Source of the DNA: JALZDI01 sp036259355
GTDB taxonomy: Bacteria; Actinomycetota; Actinomycetes; Propionibacteriales; Nocardioidaceae
DNA length: 53,385 bases
Assembly: GCA_036259355.1 (NCBI GenBank)
Contig: DATABY010000197.1
Location: forward strand, 1 to 53,385
Direction: 5' to 3'
The notes beneath the pieces are model-generated. The model searched no databases. It was not told the origin of the DNA and saw only the letters and a program-made list of their open reading frames with translations. Numbering within the stretch: the first letter of the stretch is position 1; each line of letters starts with the position of its first letter. Of the stretch, positions 7,958-16,578 are shown piece after piece. The position numbers and the translations under genes are program-made.

Positions 7958-8704
7958 CTAGCGCCGCGGGTCGGCGGGGTGCAGCGCCAGGTCGCTGCGC
8001 GACTTCAGATGCCGCCGGCAGTGCTCGGCGAGCTCGTCGTACGCCGCCCGCCCCATCAGCTCGACCAGCTCCGGCTCGTAGGACACGAACACCGGGTCCT
8101 GCCCGACGTGCGCCTCGGTGTTGCCGGTGCAGTACCAGTCGAGGTCGTGCCCGCCGGGACCCCAGCCGCGGCGGTCGTACTCGCCGATCGTGACCTCGGT
8201 GTACTCGGTGCCGTCGGTCAGCTCCACGTCGCGGAACGTGCGCCGGATCGGCAGCTGCCAGCACACGTCGGGCTTGGTCTCCAGCGGGTGCAGGCCGTTC
8301 CGCAGCGCGTAGCCGTGCAGCGCGCAGCCGTACCCGCCCTCGAAGCCGCGACCGTTGTGGAAGATGCAGGCGCCGTCGAACTGCCGCGTCTTGCGCTCGC
8401 CGTCCTCGTCGACCTCGATCCAGCCGTTGGTGCGGCCCTCGTCGTGGTTCTGCCAGTCCTCCGGCCCGAGCTTCCTGGCGAACCTCTTCACCCGCAACTC
8501 GTCGTCCTTGTCGGCGAAGTGCGCGCCGAGCGTGCAGCAGCCCGCGTCCGGCTGCTCGGCGTAGATGCCCTTGCAGCCGTTGCCGAAGATGCAGGTCCAC
8601 CGCGACGTCAGCCAGGTCAGGTCGCAGCGGAACACCTGGTCCTCGTCGGCGGGGTCGGCGAACTCGACCCAGGCGCGCGGAAACTGGAGGTCTGTCTCTG
8701 GCAC
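7958..8704 (-). CDS. Conserved Cys-rich protein, Rv0495c-like by position
   Basis: This 248-residue protein is rich in cysteines that look like metal ligands: C27, C38, C44 and the pair C56-C57 (GCCTLGAHF), plus later single cysteines in ACIFHNG, GYGCALHG, VCWQLP and WYCTGN. No transmembrane segment or signal is present. It is divergent from ppx with 46 bp between starts, the arrangement of Rv0495c and Rv0496 in M. tuberculosis, which supports orthology. A zinc or iron-sulphur site is an inference from the cysteine spacing. GTG 8704 is chosen because the sequence before it encodes only Ala/Arg-rich promoter shadow. Confidence 0.8.
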   Translation of the reverse strand: MPETDLQFPRAWVEFADPADEDQVFRCDLTWLTSRWTCIFGNGCKGIYAEQPDAGCCTLGAHFADKDDELRVKRFARKLGPEDWQNHDEGRTNGWIEVDEDGERKTRQFDGACIFHNGRGFEGGYGCALHGYALRNGLHPLETKPDVCWQLPIRRTFRDVELTDGTEYTEVTIGEYDRRGWGPGGHDLDWYCTGNTEAHVGQDPVFVSYEPELVELMGRAAYDELAEHCRRHLKSRSDLALHPADPRR

Positions 8705-8750
8705 GCGTCGAGCGTACGCCGCGGGCAAAGCAGCGGTTAGCGTTGGTCGC

Positions 8751-9674
8751 ATGCGCCTGGCCGTCCTCGACGTCGGATCCAACACCGTGCACCTGCTCGT
8801 GGTCGACGCCCATCGTGGTGCGCCGCCGCTGCCGGCGTACTCGCACAAGACGGCGATGCGGCTGGCCGAGCACATCGACGACGGCGGCGTGCTGCGCGAG
8901 GACGGCATCGCGACGCTCACCCGGTTCGTGCGCGAGGCGATCGAGGTGTCGGAGGACAAGGGCTGCGAGCGCGTGCTCGCGTTCGCCACCTCGGCGGTGC
9001 GCGAGGCGGTCAACAGCGACGACGTGATCGAGCGCGTCAGCCGTGAGGCCGGCGCCGACCTGGTGGTGCTGTCCGGTGCCGACGAGGCGAAGCTGACCTT
9101 CCTCGCGGTGCGTCGCTGGTTCGGCTGGTCCTCGGGGCGGCTGACCGTCTTCGACATCGGTGGCGGTTCGCTGGAGATCGCCGCGGGTCAGGACGAGGCG
9201 CCGACCGTGGTGCAGTCGCTGCTGCTCGGCGCCGGCCGGCTGACCCGCGAGTGGCTACCGGGCGACGTACCCGCCGCCGACGACATGCACAAGCTGCGCC
9301 GGCACATCCGGACGACGATCGCGCAGGACGCGGGGGCGGTGCTGCGTGGTGGCCCCGCCGACCACGCGGTCGCCACCAGCAAGACCTTCCGGTCGCTGGC
9401 CCGGATCTGCGGCGCGGCGCCGTCGGCCGAGGGACCGTTCGTGCGCCGGCTGCTGCCCCGGGAGGAGCTGGTGACGTGGCTGCCCAGGCTGGCCGGGATG
9501 ACGGCGGCCCAGCGCGCCGAGCTGCCCGGTGTCTCCGCCGCGCGCGCCCACCAGCTGGTGGCCGGTGCGCTGGTGGCCGACGCGGTCATGGACCTCTTCG
9601 ACCTGTCGGCGCTGGAGGTCTGTCCGTGGGCGTTGCGCGAGGGTGTCATCCTCGAACACCTGGACAAGTTGTGA
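8751..9674 (+). CDS. Ppx/GppA family exopolyphosphatase
   Basis: At 307 residues this is the short, two-domain actinobacterial form (Rv0496-like). It cleaves terminal phosphate from inorganic polyphosphate or pppGpp. The sugar-kinase/Hsp70 fold is shown by the phosphate-1 loop LDVGSNTVHLLV at the N-terminus and by the phosphate-2 loop VFDIGGGSLEI at about 133-143. The C-terminal HD-like domain found in E. coli Ppx is absent. A TAGCGT hexamer at 8738-8743 is 7 nt before the ATG, so translation is probably leaderless. The sugar isomerase gene follows after 54 bp. Confidence 0.93.
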   Translation: MRLAVLDVGSNTVHLLVVDAHRGAPPLPAYSHKTAMRLAEHIDDGGVLREDGIATLTRFVREAIEVSEDKGCERVLAFATSAVREAVNSDDVIERVSREAGADLVVLSGADEAKLTFLAVRRWFGWSSGRLTVFDIGGGSLEIAAGQDEAPTVVQSLLLGAGRLTREWLPGDVPAADDMHKLRRHIRTTIAQDAGAVLRGGPADHAVATSKTFRSLARICGAAPSAEGPFVRRLLPREELVTWLPRLAGMTAAQRAELPGVSAARAHQLVAGALVADAVMDLFDLSALEVCPWALREGVILEHLDKL

Positions 9675-9728
9675 GCCCGCACAGGGCCGTCGCGACCATG
9701 ACCGTCTCCGGAGCAATAGTCTGAGGGA

Positions 9729-10637
9729 ATGACCGAGCCGCTGCACGAGCCCGACGGGCCCGCGCGCCTGGCCGAGCGGCCGGTCGATCGTGACGGCCTG
9801 GACGCGCACGAGCCGCAGGTCGCGCTGTCCACGGCGTCGGTCTACCCCGAGTCCACCGCCAGCGGCTTCGAGCTCGCCTCGCGGCTGGGGTACGACGCGG
9901 TGGAGGTGATGGTCAGCGTCGACACGGTGAGCCAGGACATCGACGCCGTGCGGCACCTGTCGGAGTACCACGAGCTGCCGGTGTGCGCGATCCACGCACC
10001 CTGTCTGCTGATCACCCAACGGGTCTGGGGGACCGAGCCGTGGGGGAAGCTGGAGAAGAGCGCGGAGATGGCCCGCGAGCTCGGCGCCCCGGTGGTGGTC
10101 GTGCATCCGCCGTTCCGTTGGCAGCGTGACTACGCCCGCAACTTCGTGGAGGGCATCGCCGGGCTCGAGATCGACACCGGCGTGCACTTCGCGGTCGAGA
10201 ACATGTACCCCTGGCGGGCGCCCCGGCGGGACGTGCAGGCCTACGTCCCGGGCTGGAACCCGGTGGAGCACGAGTTCGCCAACGTCACCCTCGACCTTTC
10301 CCACTCCGCGACCGCCGGCACCAACCCGGTCGAGATGGCCGCCGAGCTCGGTGACCGGCTCGCGCACGTGCACCTGGCCGACGGGTCGGGCTCGGCCAAG
10401 GACGAGCACCTTGTGCCCGGACGCGGCAACCAGCCGTGCGCGGAGTTCCTCGAGTTCTGTGCGACCTCGCCGTTCCGGGGCAGCGTCGTGGTGGAGATCA
10501 ACACCCGGCGCAGCGGCAGCCGGGCGCTGCGGCAGCAGGACCTGGCCGAGGCGCTGGCCTTCGCCCGGCTCAACCTCGTGGCGGCCGCCGACTACACCGT
10601 CGCCTCCGACGGCACCGTCGAGCCGTGGACGCGATGA
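9729..10637 (+). CDS. Sugar phosphate isomerase/epimerase family TIM barrel
   Basis: This 302-residue protein has the AP-endonuclease-2/xylose isomerase-like barrel. The metal-site strands are recognisable: IHAPCLL, VVHPPF, FAVENMYP, VTLDLSHS, HVHLADG and VVEINTRR each contribute an acidic or His ligand. The first about 30 residues are a disordered acidic extension. The substrate is unknown. The neighbour of ppx in M. tuberculosis (Rv0498) is of the same kind. A TAGTCT hexamer at 9717-9722 lies 6 nt before the ATG. The stop overlaps the TetR start (ATGA), so these two are translationally coupled. Confidence 0.88.
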   Translation: MTEPLHEPDGPARLAERPVDRDGLDAHEPQVALSTASVYPESTASGFELASRLGYDAVEVMVSVDTVSQDIDAVRHLSEYHELPVCAIHAPCLLITQRVWGTEPWGKLEKSAEMARELGAPVVVVHPPFRWQRDYARNFVEGIAGLEIDTGVHFAVENMYPWRAPRRDVQAYVPGWNPVEHEFANVTLDLSHSATAGTNPVEMAAELGDRLAHVHLADGSGSAKDEHLVPGRGNQPCAEFLEFCATSPFRGSVVVEINTRRSGSRALRQQDLAEALAFARLNLVAAADYTVASDGTVEPWTR

Positions 10638-11266
10638 CCACTCGTCCGGGGCAGGAACGCCGTTCCCCCGGCCGAGGCCGGCGTCCCGGCGGACCGGACA
10701 CCCGCGGGGAGATCCTGGCCGCGGCGCGGGCCTCCTTCGCCGAGCGCGGCTTCGACCGCACGACGATCCGGGCCGTGGCCGGCGTGGCCGGCGTCGACCC
10801 GGCCCTGGTGCACCACTACTTCGGCAGCAAGGAGGACCTCTTCCTCACCGCGCTGGAAATCCCGGTCGACCCGCGCACGCTGATCCCGGAGGTGTTCGGG
10901 CCCGGACTGGACGGTGTCGGCGAGCGGCTGCTGCGGACCTTCCTCGGCGTCTGGGACGTGCCGGCGAACCAGCAGGCGCTGGTCGCCTTCATCCGCACCG
11001 CGTTCGTCGCCGACGAGACCGCCGAGCTGCTGCGCAACGGGATCGCCCGGGTCGTGCTGGGGGCCGTCATCCCCCAGCTGAAGGCGGCCGGTGTCACCGA
11101 GCCGGAGGTCCGCGCGACGCTGGTCGCCTCCCAGCTGGCCGGCCTGATCATGGCGCGTTTCGTGCTCCGGCTCGAGCCGCTCGCGTCGCTGCCGGCGGAG
11201 TCCGTGGTCGCCTGGGTCGCGCCGAACATCCAGCGCTACGTCGCCGGCCCCGCCCCTCCTCGGTGA
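10634..11266 (+). CDS. TetR/AcrR family transcriptional regulator
   Basis: This 210-residue repressor has the classical TetR helix-turn-helix at about residues 41-65 (TTIRAVAGVAGVDPALVHHY followed by FGSKEDLF). The C-terminal domain belongs to the actinobacterial TetR_C type that often controls an adjacent exporter. It overlaps the isomerase stop by 4 nt and is followed by the ABC exporter genes. The stem-loop repeat at 11297-11353 and the related half-site at 11371 lie between, making the ABC promoter its likeliest target. That link is inferred from position only. Confidence 0.92.
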   Translation: MTTRPGQERRSPGRGRRPGGPDTRGEILAAARASFAERGFDRTTIRAVAGVAGVDPALVHHYFGSKEDLFLTALEIPVDPRTLIPEVFGPGLDGVGERLLRTFLGVWDVPANQQALVAFIRTAFVADETAELLRNGIARVVLGAVIPQLKAAGVTEPEVRATLVASQLAGLIMARFVLRLEPLASLPAESVVAWVAPNIQRYVAGPAPPR

Positions 11267-11296
11267 CGCGCGGGGTCGGTCTCGGCCCGCAGCGGT

Positions 11297-11353
11297 GGGC
11301 AGGGAATGACGCGTCACGACCTGGGGTGGGTGGTGAGGCGTCAATCTCTGCCC
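11297..11353. repeat. TTGACGCSTCAC stem-loop repeat, copy A
   Basis: A hairpin with about 20 pairs is formed by the arms GGGCAGGGA at 11297-11305 plus ATGACGCGTCAC, and GTGAGGCGTCAAT plus CTCTGCCC ending at 11353, with three mismatches. The same arms, in a different outer context, form the hairpin downstream of proC. It lies between the TetR gene and the ABC exporter. It may end TetR transcription or act as an operator. Confidence 0.8.
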
Positions 11354-11370
11354 GGGCGGGCGTGCAGGGA

Positions 11371-11399
11371 TTGACGCGTCGGGGCTGCGCGAGGACAAT
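11371..11399 (+). promoter_or_regulatory. Promoter of the ABC exporter operon
   Basis: TTGACG at 11371-11376 and GACAAT at 11394-11399 are separated by exactly 17 nt, a near-consensus housekeeping promoter. The hexamer GACAAT is 7 nt before the ATG, so the transcript should be leaderless. The -35 is embedded in a TTGACGCGTC half-copy of the nearby stem-loop repeat. Confidence 0.7.
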
Positions 11400-11406
11400 T
11401 CAACGC

Positions 11407-12141
11407 ATGATGAATAACGCTGATCCGGCCGTGCGGGTCCGGGACCTGCACGTCGACCGCGGCGGCCGCGAGGTGCTGCGCGGGCTGACCTTCGACGTGC
11501 CGGCCGGCCAGGTGACCGGCCTGCTCGGCCCGTCCGGCTGCGGCAAGACCACGCTGATGCGCGCGCTCGTGGGCGTGCAGAAGAACGTCCGCGGCGAGAT
11601 GGAGGTGCTGGGCCAACCCGCGGGCGCCAAGGCGCTGCGGCAGCGGATGGGCTACGTCACCCAGGCCCCCAGCGTGTACGCCGACCTGACCGTGCGGCAG
11701 AACCTGAAGTTCTTCGCCACCGTCCTCTCCGCCGGCCCGGACTCGGTCGACCGGGCCATCGAGTACGTCGACCTCGGCGACCACGCCGACGCCGTCGTCG
11801 GCCGGCTCTCCGGCGGCCAGAGCTCGCGCGCCTCCCTCGCGGTGGCGCTGCTCGGCTCGCCGCAGGTGCTGGTGCTCGACGAGCCCACCGTCGGCCTCGA
11901 CCCCGTCCTGCGCCGCGACCTGTGGGCGCTGTTCCACCGCCTCGCCGACACCGGCGTCACCGTCCTGGTCTCCAGCCACGTGATGGACGAGGCCGACCGG
12001 TGCGAGCGGCTGCTCCTCATGCGGGAGGGTCTGCTGCTGGCCGACGACACCCCGCAGGCGCTGCGCGAGCGCACCGGCTCGCCCGACATCGAGGGCGCGT
12101 TCCTGACGCTGGTGGAGAAGTCCGAGGAGGTCGTGCGATGA
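11407..12141 (+). CDS. ABC transporter ATP-binding protein (ABC-2 exporter)
   Basis: This 244-residue nucleotide-binding subunit of a two-gene exporter has Walker A GPSGCGKT at about 41-48, the Q-loop YVTQAPS, signature LSGGQ at about 134-138, Walker B VLVLDEP at about 154-160 and the H-loop VSSHVMDEADRCE. It couples ATP hydrolysis to the permease encoded by the next gene, whose ATG overlaps its stop. Two adjacent ATG codons open the frame (11407, 11410); the first fits the promoter spacing. The substrate, perhaps a drug or lipid, is not evident. Confidence 0.95.
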   Translation: MMNNADPAVRVRDLHVDRGGREVLRGLTFDVPAGQVTGLLGPSGCGKTTLMRALVGVQKNVRGEMEVLGQPAGAKALRQRMGYVTQAPSVYADLTVRQNLKFFATVLSAGPDSVDRAIEYVDLGDHADAVVGRLSGGQSSRASLAVALLGSPQVLVLDEPTVGLDPVLRRDLWALFHRLADTGVTVLVSSHVMDEADRCERLLLMREGLLLADDTPQALRERTGSPDIEGAFLTLVEKSEEVVR

Positions 12142-12875
12142 GCCCCCGGATCACCCTCGCGGTCGCCGTCCGCGTGCTGCGCCAGCTGCGGCACGACCCG
12201 CGCACGATCGCGATGCTGCTGGTCGTGCCCTGTGTGCTGCTGACGTTGCTGTGGTGGATGTTCGACGGCAACGACGCGATCTTCAACCGGTTCGGGCCGC
12301 CCCTGCTGGCGCTGTTCCCGTTCATCGTCATGTTCCTGGTCACCTCGGTCACGACCCTGCGGGAACGCTCCAGCGGCACCCTGGAGCGGCTGCTGTCGAT
12401 GCCGATGGGCAAGGCCGACCTGCTGCTCGGCTACGCGATCGCGTTCGGTCTGGTGGCGCTGGCGCAGGCCGCGGTCGCGGTCGGGCTGACCGTCGGGCTG
12501 CTCGGCCTGGAGGTCGCCGGGCCGGTGTGGATGCTGACCGTGGTGGCCGTGCTCGACGCGGTGCTGGGCACCGCGCTGGGGCTCTTCGTCTCCGCGTTCG
12601 CCGAGACCGAGTTCCAGGCCGTGCAGTTCATGCCCGCCCTGGTGCTGCCGCAGGTGCTGCTGTGCGGGCTGTTCGTCGCCCGCGACGCGCTGCCCGACGT
12701 GCTCGAGGCACTCTCCGACGTGATGCCGCTGTCCTACGCGGTCGAGGCGATGCAGGAGGTGCAGGCCGGCAGCGACGTCACCTCCACGCTGGCCCTGTCC
12801 CTGCTGGTGGTCGCCGGTTTCGTGGTCGCCGCGCTCACGTTGGGTGCCGCGACGCTCAAGCGGCGTACGGCGTAG
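12138..12875 (+). CDS. ABC-2 type transporter permease
   Basis: This 245-residue membrane protein has about six hydrophobic helices (first TIAMLLVVPCVLLTLLWWMF) and the ABC-2 family landmarks RERSSGTLERLLSMPM and the C-terminal DVMPLSYAVEAMQEV. It pairs with the upstream ATPase through an ATGA overlap to form a half-size exporter in the cytoplasmic membrane. Architecture resembles DrrB/NodJ-type permeases. The upstream TetR gene suggests inducible expression. Confidence 0.94.
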   Translation: MSPRITLAVAVRVLRQLRHDPRTIAMLLVVPCVLLTLLWWMFDGNDAIFNRFGPPLLALFPFIVMFLVTSVTTLRERSSGTLERLLSMPMGKADLLLGYAIAFGLVALAQAAVAVGLTVGLLGLEVAGPVWMLTVVAVLDAVLGTALGLFVSAFAETEFQAVQFMPALVLPQVLLCGLFVARDALPDVLEALSDVMPLSYAVEAMQEVQAGSDVTSTLALSLLVVAGFVVAALTLGAATLKRRTA

Positions 12876-12930
12876 CCTGGTCGCGGCGTCGGGCGACGGC
12901 GCCCGCCGCGGTCCCGTCACAGGAGGTAGC

Positions 12931-13860
12931 GTGCTCCGCCGTTCGTTGCTGGCGCTCTCGCGCAGCTCGCGGGTGAAGGACCTGGCCACCACGATGCCGG
13001 TCTCCAGCGGCATCGTCGCGCGGTACGTGCCGGGCGAGACCACCGAGTCCGCGGTCGTGGCGAGCCGCCATCTGGCCGACGACGGGCTGCTGGTCACGCT
13101 GGACTACCTCGGCGAGGACACCCTCGACCGCGCGCAGGCCGACCAGACGGTGCAGGCCTACGTCGAGGTGCTGAAGGCGCTCGGCGCGTCCGGCCTCTCC
13201 CACCATGCCGAGGTGTCGGTGAAGCTCTCCGCGGTCGGGCAGGCGCTGTCCGGCGACGGCGAGAAGATCGCTCTCGACAACGCGCGCATCGTCTGCCAGG
13301 CGGCGCGCAACGCCGGCACCACGGTCACCCTCGACATGGAGGACCACACCACCACCGACTCGACGCTGGAGGTGCTGCGCAACCTGCGCCAGGACTTCCC
13401 CGAGACCGGCGCGGTGGTGCAGGCCTACCTGCGCCGCACCGAGGCCGACTGCCGCGACCTCGCCTACGAGGGCTCACGGGTGCGGCTGTGCAAGGGGGCG
13501 TACAAGGAGCCGGAGTCGGTCGCGTTCCAGGACAAGCAGGACGTGAGCAAGTCCTACGTGCGCTGCCTGAAGGTCCTGATGGCCGGCCACGGCTACCCGA
13601 TGGTGGCCTCGCACGACCCGACCCTGATCGAGATCGCCGGCGCCCTCGCGGCCCGGCACGACCGGCGGCGGGGCTCGTACGAGTTCCAGATGCTGTACGG
13701 CATCCGCCCCGACGAGCAGCGGCGGCTCGCCGGCCAGGGCGAACGGATGCGCGTCTATGTGCCGTACGGCACGGAGTGGTACGGCTACCTGATGCGACGG
13801 CTGGCCGAGCGGCCCTCCAACGTCACGTTCTTCCTGCATTCGCTGGTGTCGAAGAGTTGA
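12931..13860 (+). CDS. Proline dehydrogenase
   Basis: At 309 residues this is a monofunctional, FAD-dependent proline oxidase that makes pyrroline-5-carboxylate. Family landmarks are SVKLSAVG, VTLDMEDH, RLCKGAYKEP, MVASHDP and the substrate-pocket tail YVPYGTEWYGYLMRRLAERP. The GTG at 12931 is preceded by AGGAGG with 4-nt spacing, an unusually strong ribosome site for this region and the reason for choosing it. It is followed 49 bp later by proC, which catalyses the reverse branch of the same cycle (P5C to proline). The P5C dehydrogenase normally partnered with it is not in the window. Confidence 0.95.
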   Translation: MLRRSLLALSRSSRVKDLATTMPVSSGIVARYVPGETTESAVVASRHLADDGLLVTLDYLGEDTLDRAQADQTVQAYVEVLKALGASGLSHHAEVSVKLSAVGQALSGDGEKIALDNARIVCQAARNAGTTVTLDMEDHTTTDSTLEVLRNLRQDFPETGAVVQAYLRRTEADCRDLAYEGSRVRLCKGAYKEPESVAFQDKQDVSKSYVRCLKVLMAGHGYPMVASHDPTLIEIAGALAARHDRRRGSYEFQMLYGIRPDEQRRLAGQGERMRVYVPYGTEWYGYLMRRLAERPSNVTFFLHSLVSKS

Positions 13861-13909
13861 CTGCTCCCGGGCGCAGCCCCGGTCGGCCGAACCGTGGAGG
13901 ACCCTGCTG

Positions 13910-14716
13910 ATGACCGTTGCCATTCTCGGAGCCGGCGTGATGGGGGAGACCCTGGCCTCCGGTCTTGTCCGCGCCGGCCGCGACGTCAAGGACCTGCTGC
14001 TGACCGAACGCCGCCCGGACCGGGCCGCCGAGCTGCGCGACCGGTACGGCGTCGAGGTGGTCTCCAACCTCGAGGCCGCCAAGCGGGCGGAGACGCTGGT
14101 CGTGGTGGTCAAGCCACAGGACATGACCGACCTGCTGGACGAGATCGCCGACGAGGTGCGGCCCGGGCAGCTGGTGATCTCGCTGGCGGCCGGCGTCACC
14201 ACCGCGCTGATCGAGTCGCGGCTGGTCGACGGTGTGGCCGTCGTACGCGTCATGCCGAACACGCCCGCCCTGGTCGACGAGGGGATGGCCGCGATCGCGC
14301 CCGGCACCCACTGCGACGACGACCACCTCAACGAGGCCGAGCAGCTGCTGCGCTCGGTCGGCCGGGTCGTGCACGTGCCGGAGTACCAGCTCGACGCGGT
14401 CACCGCGGTCAGTGGCTCCGGGCCGGCGTACCTGTTCTTCGTGGTCGAGGCGATGATCGAGGCCGGCGTGCATCTGGGGCTGCCGCGGACCACCGCCACC
14501 GAGCTGGTGGTGCAGACCGTGGTGGGCTCGGCGAAGATGCTGCGCGAGACCGGTGAGCACCCGATCGTGCTGCGGGAGCGGGTGACCTCACCCGGGGGCA
14601 CGACGGCAGCCGCGGTGCGAGAGCTCGAGGACCACAAGGTCCGGGCCGCCTTCATGACCGCCCTCGAGGCCGCCCGCGACCGGTCGCGCGCGCTGGCCAG
14701 CGGCCAGTCCGAGTAG
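13910..14716 (+). CDS. proC: Pyrroline-5-carboxylate reductase
   Basis: ProC (268 residues) reduces pyrroline-5-carboxylate to proline with NAD(P)H. The N-terminal Rossmann motif is ILGAGVMGETLASGL. The conserved RVMPNTPALVDEG, the AVSGSGPAYLFF helix and the C-terminal SPGGTTAAAVRELE signature are all present. A GGAGGA site lies 10-15 nt before the ATG. The gene occupies the same slot as Rv0500, just ahead of the small HTH and bS22 genes in mycobacteria, although here several genes intervene. A long hairpin repeat begins 15 bp after the stop. Confidence 0.97.
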   Translation: MTVAILGAGVMGETLASGLVRAGRDVKDLLLTERRPDRAAELRDRYGVEVVSNLEAAKRAETLVVVVKPQDMTDLLDEIADEVRPGQLVISLAAGVTTALIESRLVDGVAVVRVMPNTPALVDEGMAAIAPGTHCDDDHLNEAEQLLRSVGRVVHVPEYQLDAVTAVSGSGPAYLFFVVEAMIEAGVHLGLPRTTATELVVQTVVGSAKMLRETGEHPIVLRERVTSPGGTTAAAVRELEDHKVRAAFMTALEAARDRSRALASGQSE

Positions 14717-14731
14717 CGACCGCCCGAAATT

Positions 14732-14778
14732 TTGACGCGTCACCGCAGAGGGGGGCAACCCCTGTGGTGAGGCGTCAA
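14732..14778. repeat. TTGACGCSTCAC stem-loop repeat, copy B
   Basis: This near-perfect hairpin directly follows proC. The left arm begins TTGACGCGTCACCGCAG and ends in GGGG; the loop is about GGCAA; the right arm is CCCCTGTGGTGAGGCGTCAA. About 20 base pairs form, with two or three irregularities. The arm sequence is shared with the copy at 11.3 kb. Terminator of proC or mobile-repeat relic are both possible. Confidence 0.82.
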
Positions 14779-14827
14779 TATTCCTGCAGCGTGCGCGTAC
14801 GTCGGTGGCTTGCGCCATGCTGGTCGC

Positions 14828-15280
14828 ATGAGCAACGTGACGACACGCAAGACCATCCAGGCGCCGGCCGAGCGGGTGTGGGCGCTGGCGACCGACATCC
14901 CCGGGTCGGCGCAGACCCTCAGCGGGGTCAACCGCATCGAGATGCTGAGCGAGGGCCACTTCGGGCCCGGCACCCGCTGGCGCGAGACCCGCACCATGTT
15001 CGGCCGGGAGGCCACCGAGGAGATGTGGGTGACCGAGGTGGATCCGGGCCGCGCCTACACGGTCGAGGCCGACAGCCACGGGGCGCACTACGTGTCGACG
15101 TTCGCCTTCACCGCGGTCACGCCGCAGCAGACCGAGGTGGTGCTCGACTTCGGCGCGCAACCGCACGGCACGGTCGCGAAGGTGCTGGCCAAGGTCACCG
15201 GCCCGGTCGCATCGCGCTCGGTGGCGAAGGCGCTGCAGAAGGATCTCGACGACCTGGCCGCCGCCGCCGAGAGGGCCTGA
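14828..15280 (+). CDS. SRPBCC family protein
   Basis: This 150-residue protein has the START/polyketide-cyclase helix-grip pattern: an opening strand TTRKTIQAPAERVWALATDI, a central WRETRTMFG strand, and a final long helix VAKALQKDLDDLAAAAERA. Such proteins bind hydrophobic ligands in a cavity; the ligand is unknown. The ATG at 14828 is chosen because the few residues before it would be encoded in the -10 region (CATGCT, 6 nt upstream). The next gene starts 26 bp downstream. Confidence 0.85.
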   Translation: MSNVTTRKTIQAPAERVWALATDIPGSAQTLSGVNRIEMLSEGHFGPGTRWRETRTMFGREATEEMWVTEVDPGRAYTVEADSHGAHYVSTFAFTAVTPQQTEVVLDFGAQPHGTVAKVLAKVTGPVASRSVAKALQKDLDDLAAAAERA

Positions 15281-15306
15281 CCCATCGCTGAGTATCCTCA
15301 CCGGCC

Positions 15307-16578
15307 ATGACCGAGCGAGACCTCGACGTGGTGGTGTTCGGCGCCACCGGCGTGACCGGCCGCCGGGTCGCCGCCTACCTCGCCGAGCGTGCCCCCGGCA
15401 CCGGCGTGCGATGGGCGGTCGCCGCCCGTGACCCCGAGAAGGCGCGCCGGCTGCTGGCCCAGGACGGCGTGGCCGCGCCGGAGATCCTCGTCGCCGACGT
15501 GGCCGAGCCGAGCACGCTGGTGACGATGGCGGCCCGAGCCCGCGTCGTGCTCAACCTCGTCGGCCCCTACACCCGCTACGGCCGCCCGGTGATCGAGGCC
15601 TGCGTCGACGCGGGGGCGCACTACGCCGACCTGACCGGCGAGATCCCGTTCGTCGCGCAGGTCATCGACGAGGTGCACCAGCGCGCGGTAGACGCCGGGG
15701 TCAAGATCGTGCAGGTATGCGGGTTCGAGTCGCTGCCGCCCGACCTCGCCGTCGCCCTGGCTGCGGAGACCGCGCGGCGACGCTGGCACGACGACCTCGC
15801 CCACGTCGACGTCGAGGTGTCCTGGAGCATGCCGCCGGGGCTACCGCGCCCGTCCGACGGCATCTCGGGCGGCACCTTCCAGAGTCTGGTCGCGGTCGCG
15901 GAGAGCGACGCGGACGCGTCGGTGGTGACCGACCCCGCGGCGCTGGTCGACGACCCGGTGGCGGCCGACGCCGTACGCGCGCGCAGCCCGATCGCGGTCC
16001 GTCCCCGCCGCAACGACGGGGGCGCCGTCGTGGCGCCGATGGCGCCGGCCGCGTTCATCAACCCGGCGGTCGTGCACCGCACCACCGCGCTGCTCGCCGC
16101 GGAGTCGGGCGCCCACGTCCTTCCCTTCGCCTACCGCGAGGGGATCGCGCTGAGCGGGCCGGCTCCCACGCTGCCGCTGCGCTACGCCACCGCGGGCGTG
16201 CTGTCCGGCGTACAGCTGGCGATCCTGCAGACCGCTCGGGCCCGGCCACACGTGCGCAGCCGCATCGCCGGCGCACTCGGCCGCGTGCTTCCGTCATCGG
16301 GCTTCGGTCCCTCCGCCGACCGGCTGGAGGGCTGGCGCTGGCAGCTGGCGGTCCGGGCCCGCACCAGCGGCGGTGCCACGGTCCGGGTGCGCGTCGACGC
16401 GGCCGGCCATCCCGGCTACCTCGCCACCGCCCGGATGCTCGGCGAGGCCGGGCTGATGCTGGCCGAGCACCGTACGACGCCCGACCGCGCCGGCTGTCTC
16501 ACCCCGGCGACCGCGCTCGGCACCGAGCACGTCGACCGCTTCGAGCACGCCCGGCTGCGGTTCAGCGTCGACGACTGA
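15307..16578 (+). CDS. Saccharopine dehydrogenase-like / trans-acting enoyl reductase family protein
   Basis: This 423-residue protein starts with the NAD(P)-binding motif VVFGATGVTGRRVAAYLAE. It also carries the family sequences LNLVGPYTRYG, YADLTGEIPFV and VCGFESLPPDLAV. The closest known types are mycobacterial Rv2449c and the trans-acting enoyl reductase Rv2953 that act on lipids; lysine metabolism is unlikely. A TATCCT hexamer at 15293-15298 is 8 nt before the ATG, suggesting leaderless translation. The substrate is not determinable here. Confidence 0.88.
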   Translation: MTERDLDVVVFGATGVTGRRVAAYLAERAPGTGVRWAVAARDPEKARRLLAQDGVAAPEILVADVAEPSTLVTMAARARVVLNLVGPYTRYGRPVIEACVDAGAHYADLTGEIPFVAQVIDEVHQRAVDAGVKIVQVCGFESLPPDLAVALAAETARRRWHDDLAHVDVEVSWSMPPGLPRPSDGISGGTFQSLVAVAESDADASVVTDPAALVDDPVAADAVRARSPIAVRPRRNDGGAVVAPMAPAAFINPAVVHRTTALLAAESGAHVLPFAYREGIALSGPAPTLPLRYATAGVLSGVQLAILQTARARPHVRSRIAGALGRVLPSSGFGPSADRLEGWRWQLAVRARTSGGATVRVRVDAAGHPGYLATARMLGEAGLMLAEHRTTPDRAGCLTPATALGTEHVDRFEHARLRFSVDD

